Shown: piece after piece, positions 1 to 5,970 of the stretch
Numbering within the stretch: position 1 is the stretch's first letter
How the letters are laid out: the number at the start of each line of letters is the position of its first letter
Origin: Anaeromyxobacter sp.
Lineage (GTDB): Bacteria > Myxococcota > Myxococcia > Myxococcales > Anaeromyxobacteraceae
Direction: 5' to 3'
Length of the DNA: 7,236 bases
NCBI GenBank assembly: GCA_020028115.1
Contig: JAHWYA010000076.1
Coordinates: forward strand, 1-7,236
Program-made: the position numbers and the translations under genes
Notes under the pieces: generated by a model
What the model was told of the DNA's origin: nothing
Database searches by the model: none
The model's input: only the letters and a program-made list of their open reading frames with translations

Positions 1-1033
1 CCTGGCCCGGCCGCGGCTCGGCGCGCGCGAGGCGCTCGCGCCAGAGCGGGAGCGCCGCCTCGAGCTGCGCCGGCTCGAGGTGGAGGAGCGGGCCGCGGAA
101 GCCCTGCCGCTTGTCGACGGCGCGGAGCCCGGCCTCGAGCGCCGCCTCGGCGTAGCGCTGGAGGAGGGGATCCATCGCGACGTCGACCTGGAGCCCCTCC
201 GTCTCGACCACGTCGGCGCCGTACCGCTCGTCGAGGTGCTTGCGGACCGCGTCGGCGTACCAGACGCCCGGCGGGTCCTCCTCCGGCGGCCGCGCGACGA
301 TGGGGCGCGCCCGCTCGACCTCGAGCTGCGTGTCGGTGATCCAGCCCTCCTCGCGCATGCGCCGGAGCACGTACTCCTGCCGGCGCTTCGCCGAGGCGGG
401 GTGGTTCACCGGCGAGAGGCGCATCGGCGACTGGATGAGCCCGGCGAGGGTCGCGGCCTCGCCGAGCGAGAGGTCCTTCACGCCCTTGCCGAAGTAGAAG
501 CGGCTCGCCTCCTCGACGCCGTAGCGCAGGTGGCCGAGGTAGATCTGGTTCAGGTACAGGTAGAGGATCTCGTCCTTCGAGAGGTTTTGCTCGAGGCGCG
601 GCGCGAGGACGAGCTCCTTCACCTTGCGCTTCACCCGCCACTCGCTCTGGAGGAGGAAGGTCTTCACCACCTGCTGGGTGATGGTGGAGCCGCCGCACTT
701 CACGCCGCCGAAGAGGAGCCCCTTCACGGCGCAGCGCGCGATGGCGAGGTAGTTCACGCCCTCGTGCTCGTAGAAGTGCGCGTCCTCGGCGGCGAGGACC
801 GCCCGGCGGAGCACGGGCGGGATCTGCTCGAGCGGCACGACCGTCCGGCGCTCGCGCGCGAAGGTGAAGACCTCGGTGCCGTCGGCCCCGTACACCCGCG
901 TCGTCACGAGCGGCGCGTAGTCGGTGAGGCCGCCGAACGCGGGCAGCTCGCGCGTCCAGAGGAAGGCGATGGCGCCCGCCACGAGGACGAGGGCGAGGGC
1001 CGCGAGGGCGAGGCCGCGCAGGGCGCGGCGCAT
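1..1033 (-). CDS. Class A penicillin-binding protein, PBP1A type (N-terminal part, runs off left edge)
   Basis: Bifunctional peptidoglycan synthase anchored in the inner membrane; 344 codons are visible and the C-terminal transpeptidase lies outside the window. From ATG 1033: a basic start (MRRALRG), one membrane segment at about residues 7-26, then a complete GT51 glycosyltransferase domain. Its motifs are EDAHFYEHEG (catalytic Glu83), GGSTITQQ (114-121), RKVKE (second catalytic Glu140), ILYLYLNQIYLG (156-167) and RRQEYVLRRM (217-226). After it come GLQVDVAMDPLLQ and RQGFRGP, the linker and OB-like region typical of PBP1A rather than PBP1B or 1C. The start is uncertain. In-frame GTG 1054 and ATG 1117 are alternatives and none has a good ribosome site. 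A predicted sigma-54 transcription start near 1126 would give ATG 1117 a leader of only about 9 nt, so 1033 or 1054 seems likelier. Family assignment is firm; the 5' end is not. Confidence 0.93.
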   Translation of the reverse strand, partial: MRRALRGLALAALALVLVAGAIAFLWTRELPAFGGLTDYAPLVTTRVYGADGTEVFTFARERRTVVPLEQIPPVLRRAVLAAEDAHFYEHEGVNYLAIARCAVKGLLFGGVKCGGSTITQQVVKTFLLQSEWRVKRKVKELVLAPRLEQNLSKDEILYLYLNQIYLGHLRYGVEEASRFYFGKGVKDLSLGEAATLAGLIQSPMRLSPVNHPASAKRRQEYVLRRMREEGWITDTQLEVERARPIVARPPEEDPPGVWYADAVRKHLDERYGADVVETEGLQVDVAMDPLLQRYAEAALEAGLRAVDKRQGFRGPLLHLEPAQLEAALPLWRERLARAEPRPGQ

Positions 1034-1136
1034 CCTGGGCGTGAGCCGGCGCACGAGGGGGCGAACGATAGCGCCCGGAGCCCCGCCGGGCAAAGCGCTG
1101 GATTCGGGGGATGGCATCTCGTCCGTCCGGGGAGGG

Positions 1137-1152
1137 AGCAGGCCCCGTGCCA
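1137..1152 (-). promoter_or_regulatory. Candidate sigma-54 (-24/-12) promoter for the PBP1A gene
   Basis: Read on the minus strand the site is TGGCACGGGGCCTGCT. Against the sigma-54 consensus TGGCACGRNNNTTGCW the only deviation is C for the first T of TTGC. The invariant GG and GC are 10 bases apart as required. Transcription should start about 12 nt past the GC, near 1126, and run into the PBP1A gene. The site lies in a non-coding stretch, points the right way, and is downstream of a gene for a sigma-54 activator. The match is seen directly; use as a promoter is inferred. Confidence 0.65.
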
Positions 1153-1190
1153 TCGGGAAACGCGCGAACCTTTGGGCGATTCCCGGGGGA

Positions 1191-1206
1191 GTGTCCGGGG
1201 GGACAC
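1191..1206. promoter_or_regulatory. Perfect 6+6 dyad, possible activator binding site
   Basis: GTGTCC-GGGG-GGACAC is a perfect inverted repeat with a 4-base centre. It lies about 65-80 bp upstream of the predicted sigma-54 start near 1126, a usual distance for an enhancer site bound by a Fis-type helix-turn-helix dimer. It could equally be a small hairpin in RNA read from the upstream regulator gene. Confidence 0.35.
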
Positions 1207-1210
1207 ACGA

Positions 1211-1402
1211 CGACTTGGACCTGGACTTGGACTTGGTCTTGGACTTGGACCTGGTCCTAGACCTAGTCCTCGACCTAGACCCGACCTAGACCAGACCTAG
1301 ACCCAGGTCGACTGGTCGAAGTCGAAGTCGAAGTCGAGGTCGAAGTCGAAGTCGAAGTCGAAGTCCACGTCCAGGTCCAACACCACGACCAGGTCCAAGT
1401 CG
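1211..1402. repeat. 192-bp compound simple-repeat tract: inverted hexamer arrays around a triple 11-mer
   Basis: The left array (1212-1271) is ten 6-bp units, mostly GACTTG or GACCTG. The centre (1272-1304) is three tandem 11-mers, GACCTAGACCC / GACCTAGACCA / GACCTAGACCC. The right array (1315-1398) is fourteen 6-bp units in perfect register, mostly GTCGAA then GTCCAN; in reverse complement it resembles the left array. The outer ends (1211-1224 and 1389-1402) form a perfect 14-bp inverted repeat. The tract begins one base after the sigma-54 regulator's stop codon and fills the space towards the PBP1A promoter. All frames give dipeptide-like low-complexity peptides, so it is not coding. It might be an enhancer array, a large transcript-end hairpin or a length-variable repeat; I cannot choose between these. 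Confidence 0.9.
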
Positions 1403-2773
<1,371 letters not shown>

Positions 2774-2836
2774 CCCGGGATGTTACCGCGGGTCCACCCG
2801 GGTCGCTCCCGGATGCGCTCCGGACGAGGAAAGGCT

Positions 2837-2865
2837 TTGACACCCAGGCCGATTGGATCCAAATC
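2837..2865 (+). promoter_or_regulatory. Possible housekeeping promoter for the pal-cpoB operon
   Basis: A perfect -35 hexamer TTGACA (2837-2842) lies 67 bases before the Pal-like start codon in the divergent intergenic region. At the expected spacing the -10 is poor: CCAAAT (2859-2864) at 16 bp or CAAATC (2860-2865) at 17 bp. A 10-bp palindrome TTGGATCCAA (2853-2862) overlaps the -10 area and could be an operator. The local AT-rich patch in a very GC-rich region supports a promoter, but the -10 makes this uncertain. Confidence 0.4.
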
Positions 2866-2892
2866 AGACTCCGCTGCCCCTCCGGGCGGCCC

Positions 2893-2904
2893 CCTCCGGA
2901 GGAA
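2893..2904 (+). promoter_or_regulatory. Strong Shine-Dalgarno inside a 10-bp palindrome
   Basis: GGAGGAA (2898-2904) ends 4 nt before ATG 2909 and fixes the Pal-like start. It overlaps the perfect palindrome CCTCCGGAGG (2893-2902). A second CCTCC sits 14 bp upstream in a direct repeat of CCCCTCCGG (2877-2885 and 2891-2899). Either CCTCC could pair with the ribosome site, so translation might be modulated by structure; that part is inference. Confidence 0.5.
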
Positions 2905-2908
2905 CCAC

Positions 2909-3619
2909 ATGCGCCGCGTCCTCGTCCTCGCCCTCGCCGCCGCGGGTCTCGCCTCGCTCGCGGGCTGCCCCGCGAAGCCGAAGAGCGGGGAGTGCAAGTC
3001 CAGCCAGGACTGCCTCGAGCAGCAGGGCTTCGGGAAGGTCTGCGTCGAGGGCCGGTGCCAGGAGTGCGGCGCCGACTCGGACTGCAAGGACGGCTTCGTG
3101 TGCCGCGCGAACAAGTGCGTGCCCAAGCCGCAGTGCACGAAGGACGGCGACTGCCCGCAGGGGCAGCGGTGCGAGAACGAGCGCTGCGTCGCGCCGAGCG
3201 CTGACGCCGACGCCGACGCCGAGGCGAAGCGCCGCGCGGCCGAGGAGGCGGAGGCCGCGAGGCGCGCCGTGCCGGCGGAGTGCGCCGACGCGTCCTCCTT
3301 CATCGTCCGGTTCGGCTTCGACCAGGCGACGCTCGTCGGCGACGCGCAGCCGACGCTGCAGCGGCTCGCCGAGTGCGTGAAGCGCGCGCCGGCGAAGCGG
3401 ATCGCGATCGCCGGCCACTGCGACGAGCGCGGCACGACCCAGTACAACATCGCCCTCGGCGCCCGCCGCGCCGAGGCGGCCCGCAAGTACCTCGCCGACC
3501 TCGGCGTCGCGACGAAGCTCGAGACCGTCAGCTTCGGCGAGGAGAAGCCGTTCTGCAGCGAGACGACCGAGGACTGCTGGGCGAAGAACCGCCGCGCCGA
3601 GTTCCAGGTGGAGCGGTGA
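2909..3619 (+). CDS. pal: Pal-like OmpA-family lipoprotein with three Cys4 repeats
   Basis: Predicted outer-membrane lipoprotein (236 aa) that holds peptidoglycan non-covalently. The signal peptide ends in the lipobox LAGC with lipidated Cys20; Pro at +2 does not suggest inner-membrane retention. Residues 29-93 carry twelve cysteines in three repeats with spacing C-x5-C-x5-C-x4-C (x9 in the middle gap of repeat 1), resembling small disulfide-rich Dickkopf/EGF-like modules. A short Ala/Asp/Glu/Lys-rich linker (about 97-122) follows. The OmpA-like domain (about 129-236) contains GHCDERGTTQYN and LGARRA, with the peptidoglycan-binding Asp172 and Arg187, and ends KNRRAEFQVER like Pal. E. coli Pal has no Cys-rich region, so orthology in the strict sense is unproven. 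The next gene overlaps it by 4 bp and encodes the CpoB-like partner, which supports the Pal assignment. No tolQRAB gene lies directly upstream; the neighbour there is divergent. Confidence 0.88.
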   Translation: MRRVLVLALAAAGLASLAGCPAKPKSGECKSSQDCLEQQGFGKVCVEGRCQECGADSDCKDGFVCRANKCVPKPQCTKDGDCPQGQRCENERCVAPSADADADAEAKRRAAEEAEAARRAVPAECADASSFIVRFGFDQATLVGDAQPTLQRLAECVKRAPAKRIAIAGHCDERGTTQYNIALGARRAEAARKYLADLGVATKLETVSFGEEKPFCSETTEDCWAKNRRAEFQVER

Positions 3620-4581
3620 GCCTCCGCGCGCCCCTCGCCGCCGCGGCGGCGCTCGCCGTCCTCCCGCTCGCGGGCTGCTTCGTGCCCCTCGAGCGCGGGC
3701 GCGAGATGGAGGCGCGCATCCAGCGGCTCGAGGTCCAGAACGTCGAGCAGCAGCGCGGCATCGAGGAGCAGCGCCAGGCGGTCCGCGACCGGGTCGAGAA
3801 GGTCGACCAGAAGATCCGTGAGGTGCAGGTCAAGATCGACGAGCTCAACCAGGCGGCGCGGCGGAGCGGCGCCGACCTGGGCGTGACGCTCTCCCGGCTG
3901 CAGGACGAGTTCGCGCGCCTGAAGGGCGACCTCGAGGTCGCGCAGCACCGGCTCGTCGAGCTCGACAGGTCCGTCGGGAACCTGCGCGCCGAGACCGAGG
4001 CCCGCTTCACCGCGCTGAAGGGGCAGGGCGCGATGGACGCCTACGAGGCGCGCCAGAAGATCGCCGCGCTCCCGAGGCAGGACGACAAGGCCGCGGTCTT
4101 CGCGCTCGCGCAGCAGCAGGAGGAGAAGGGCGAGAAGGGCGTCGCGCGCGAGATCTACGACGAGTACGTCCGCAAGTGGCCCTCCGACCCGCGCTCCGCC
4201 GACGCCGGCTTCCGCGCGGGCGAGCTCCTCTTCGACCTGAAGCGGTACCGCGAGGCGCTGCTGTCGTACGGCCGCGTCGCGGAGACCTTCCCGCGCTCCG
4301 ACCGCGCGCCGCAGGCGATGCTGGGCGCGGCGGAGTCGATGCTGCGGCTCGACATGAAGGACGACGCGGCCGCGGTGCTCGGCCAGCTCGTCGAGAAGTA
4401 CCCGAAGGCGGAGGCCGCCGCGAAGGCGAAGGCGCGCCTCGCGGAGCTCGCGCCGCCGCCTCCTCCGCCGCCCGCGCCCGAGAAGAAGGCAGCTCCCGAG
4501 AAGAAGGCCGCGCCGGACAAGAAGGCGCCGGCGAAGCCCCGGGCCGCGGAGAAGAAGAAGCCGGATCCGACCCGGAAGTAG
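3616..4581 (+). CDS. cpoB: CpoB/YbgF-like Tol-Pal accessory lipoprotein (coiled coil plus TPR)
   Basis: Periplasmic partner of the Tol-Pal machine; in E. coli CpoB links outer-membrane constriction to class A PBP activity. The GTG start at 3616 overlaps the Pal-like stop as GTGA, so the genes are probably translationally coupled. The protein is 321 aa. The signal peptide ends LPLAGC with lipidated Cys21, whereas E. coli CpoB is a soluble periplasmic protein. Residues about 28-135 form a long heptad-rich coiled coil. Residues about 158-278 are TPR-like helix pairs of the YbgF type (REIYDEYVRKWPSDP, ELLFDLKRYREALLSYGRV, VLGQLVEKYPKAEAAAKAKA). The tail (280-321) has seven consecutive prolines and EKKAAP-like repeats, strongly basic, possibly a cell-wall-spanning or surface-binding segment. 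Family call rests on domain order plus position after Pal. An upstream in-frame ATG at 3280 lies inside the Pal gene and is not used. Confidence 0.9.
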   Translation: MSLRAPLAAAAALAVLPLAGCFVPLERGREMEARIQRLEVQNVEQQRGIEEQRQAVRDRVEKVDQKIREVQVKIDELNQAARRSGADLGVTLSRLQDEFARLKGDLEVAQHRLVELDRSVGNLRAETEARFTALKGQGAMDAYEARQKIAALPRQDDKAAVFALAQQQEEKGEKGVAREIYDEYVRKWPSDPRSADAGFRAGELLFDLKRYREALLSYGRVAETFPRSDRAPQAMLGAAESMLRLDMKDDAAAVLGQLVEKYPKAEAAAKAKARLAELAPPPPPPPAPEKKAAPEKKAAPDKKAPAKPRAAEKKKPDPTRK

Positions 4582-4614
4582 CCGATCCCCCCGGAGCAAC
4601 CCTCCGCACCCGCA

Positions 4615-4645
4615 CGCCCCCTTCGGTGACCCGTGGGAGGGGGCG
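4615..4645 (+). terminator. GC-rich hairpin after cpoB, possible terminator
   Basis: CGCCCCCTTC (4615-4624) pairs with GGAGGGGGCG (4636-4645) over 10 bp with one G-U pair and an 11-nt loop, starting 33 bases after the CpoB-like stop. No T-run follows, so it is not a classical intrinsic terminator; it may act in Rho-dependent ending or RNA protection. A weaker 8-bp stem (GGGATGCG with TGCGTCCC, about 4685-4707) lies further on, before the next gene. Confidence 0.4.
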
Positions 4646-4737
4646 CGAAAGGGTCGGGAAGTGTGCGTGTCCCGGCGCCATGGTGGGATGCGCCACGCGT
4701 GCGTCCCATCCCGAGTCCGCGCGCGGAGGGAGGCGCG

Positions 4738-5274
4738 ATGTCGCGGCTGCGGATCGGTGAGATGCTCGTCCAGCTCGGCCACCTCGACGATCGGCAGGTC
4801 CAGGCGGCGCTCGCCCATCAGCGGCAGTGGGGAGGCCGGATCGGCGGCGCGATCGTGCGCCTCGGGTTCCTGCGCGAGCCCGCCGTGCTGGACGCGCTCT
4901 CCCGTCAGCTCGGGGTGCCGTTCGTCGAGCTCGGCGGCCGGCACATCCCGCCGAACGTCCTCGCGCTCGTGCCGCGCAGGCTCGCGGAGGTCAGGCGAGT
5001 GCTGCCGATCGCGGTCGAGACCGGCGGCCGCCGCGCGCTGTTCGTCGCGCTCGCGGATCCGTCGGACCTCGGCGTCATCGACGAGCTCGCGTTCGCGACG
5101 GGGCTCCACGTCCGGCCGGTGCTCGCGGGCGAGGAGGACCTCGATCGCGCCCTCGAGAGGCACCTCGGGATCCCGCCGCGCCCGCGGGCCCATCGCGCGT
5201 TCGCGTCCCGCCCCGACGCCATCGAGCTCGGCGCGCCGGCCTCCGGCGGCAAGGGCCGCGGGCGGGTGAACTGA
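4738..5274 (+). CDS. Stand-alone MshEN-domain protein, predicted c-di-GMP receptor (paralog 1)
   Basis: A 178-aa protein consisting of the GspE/PilB N-terminal (MshEN) domain without the secretion ATPase that normally follows. The c-di-GMP-binding signature is complete: motif I is residues 5-28 (RIGEMLVQLG..., ending Q28) and motif II residues 34-57 (RIGGAIVRLG..., ending Q57). Each is 24 residues, separated by the 5-residue spacer RQWGG as in Vibrio MshE. Residues about 58-150 are the second half of the domain (LPIAVETG, ALADPSDLGVIDELAFATGL, RALERHLG). A short variable tail holds FASRPDAIEL. The start is set by GGAGGGAGG (4725-4733) 4 nt before the ATG and by the matching start of paralog 2. 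It is cytosolic, with no signal or membrane segment. Likely role: bind c-di-GMP and act on a partner protein in trans; the partner is unknown. Automatic annotation might call it GspE, which would be misleading. Confidence 0.88.
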   Translation: MSRLRIGEMLVQLGHLDDRQVQAALAHQRQWGGRIGGAIVRLGFLREPAVLDALSRQLGVPFVELGGRHIPPNVLALVPRRLAEVRRVLPIAVETGGRRALFVALADPSDLGVIDELAFATGLHVRPVLAGEEDLDRALERHLGIPPRPRAHRAFASRPDAIELGAPASGGKGRGRVN

Positions 5275-5337
5275 GGCGCTATCGCGCCGGTGCGTCGCAC
5301 CAGTAGTGGTGATCCCGGATCCCCCGCGCGCGGGGGA
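5275..5337. repeat. Cluster of inverted repeats ending in an 18-bp perfect palindrome
   Basis: Immediately after the paralog 1 stop come GGCGC-TATC-GCGCC (5275-5288), GGTGC-GTC-GCACC (5289-5301) and CACCA-GTAG-TGGTG (5298-5311), then GATCC-C-GGATC (5311-5321). The perfect 18-bp palindrome TCCCCCGCGCGCGGGGGA (5320-5337) ends the series. The first, second and last could form stacked RNA hairpins at the transcript end, or the palindrome could be a DNA operator upstream of paralog 2. High GC makes short stems common, but 18 perfect bases and the dense packing are above what I would expect by chance. Confidence 0.6.
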
Positions 5338-5424
5338 GGCTCGACCCCCCGTGAATCGTCACGCCGAGTGTGTCATGGTGGTGATCGACCTGCGGCGCTC
5401 GGTGGCCGCGTCGGGGGGAGGGGA

Positions 5425-5964
5425 ATGTCCCGCATCCGCATCGGCGAGCTGCTCGTGCAGGCCGGACGGCTCGACGCCGACCAGCTCCAGGTCGCGCTCG
5501 CGCACCAGCGGCAATGGGGCGGCCGGCTCGGCGGCGCGATCGTCCAGCTCGGGTTCCTCTCCGAGCGCACGTTCCTCGAGACGCTCGGGCAGCAGCTCGG
5601 CGCGCCGTTCGTCGAGATCGGCCAGCGCGAGATCCCGCCCAAGGTGATCGGCGTCGTGCCGCGGAAGCTCGCGCAGGCGCGCCGCGTCCTGCCGCTCTCG
5701 CTCGAGGTCGGCCGCCGGCGCGACGCGCTCGTGGTCGCCCTCGCGGACCCGGCGGACCTCGGCGTCATCGACGAGATCGCCTTCGCGACCGGGCTCGAGG
5801 TCCGGCCGGTCCTCGCGGGCGAGGCCGACCTCGACCGTGCGCTCGAGCGGCACCTCGGGCTCGCGCCGCGGGCGCGGAGCTCGGGCGGCTTCACGCAGCG
5901 CACCGACTCGATCGAGCTCCCGCCGGACCACCCGCCGGGCGGGACCCGCACGCCGCTCTCCTGA
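5425..5964 (+). CDS. Stand-alone MshEN-domain protein, predicted c-di-GMP receptor (paralog 2)
   Basis: A 179-aa tandem copy of the preceding gene; my manual alignment gives about 70% identity over the first 145 residues. Motif I is residues 5-28 and motif II residues 34-57, again separated by RQWGG, so both c-di-GMP half-sites look intact. The second half carries ALADPADLGVIDEIAFATGL and RALERHLG. The tail diverges except for FTQRTDSIEL, matching FASRPDAIEL of paralog 1. No ATPase, membrane or signal segment is present. The start follows a strong ribosome site (GGAGGGGA, 5417-5424) directly before the ATG and matches paralog 1 residue for residue; the frame is open further upstream but that part has no paralog counterpart. 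The 150-bp spacer suggests possible separate regulation from paralog 1. It converges with the FHA regulator with only 6 bp between stop codons. Domain call is firm; cellular role unknown. Confidence 0.88.
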   Translation: MSRIRIGELLVQAGRLDADQLQVALAHQRQWGGRLGGAIVQLGFLSERTFLETLGQQLGAPFVEIGQREIPPKVIGVVPRKLAQARRVLPLSLEVGRRRDALVVALADPADLGVIDEIAFATGLEVRPVLAGEADLDRALERHLGLAPRARSSGGFTQRTDSIELPPDHPPGGTRTPLS

Positions 5965-5970
5965 GGGGTC

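Larger units (their letters stand above)
1034..1402. other. Gene-free intergenic stretch between PBP1A and the sigma-54 regulator
   Basis: These 369 bases lie between two genes reading in the same (minus) direction. In order along the minus strand they contain the repeat tract (1402-1211), the GTGTCC/GGACAC dyad (1206-1191), the sigma-54 promoter candidate (1152-1137) and a possible 84-nt extension of the PBP gene up to ATG 1117. I find no separate gene, tRNA or T-run terminator. Long open frames across it on both strands exist only because the hexamer repeats exclude stop codons. Confidence 0.8.

Noticed and set aside
80..1300. Plus-strand open frame of 406 codons opposite the PBP gene
   Set aside because: The minus strand of the same DNA encodes all GT51 motifs; the plus frame is a high-GC artefact ending in repeat-encoded Leu/Gly/Pro.
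1211..1402. CRISPR array or integron/attC-like array
   Set aside because: Units are 6 and 11 bp in direct tandem with no spacers and no cas or integrase genes.
3418..3579. Cysteines in the OmpA-like domain (GHCDERGT; C216 and C223) as an unusual feature
   Set aside because: From family knowledge, GHCDERGT and a Cys pair before KNRRAEF are frequent in Pal-like proteins of this bacterial group; only the N-terminal Cys4 repeats seem noteworthy.
4738..5964. MshEN genes as broken remnants of a GspE/PilB ATPase gene
   Set aside because: Both copies stop at the same place after a complete domain, keep a shared tail motif and good ribosome sites, and no Walker-motif ATPase sequence follows in any frame.
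5965..5970. Bidirectional terminator between the convergent genes
   Set aside because: The gap is 6 bp, with no hairpin or T-run; nothing supports a terminator.
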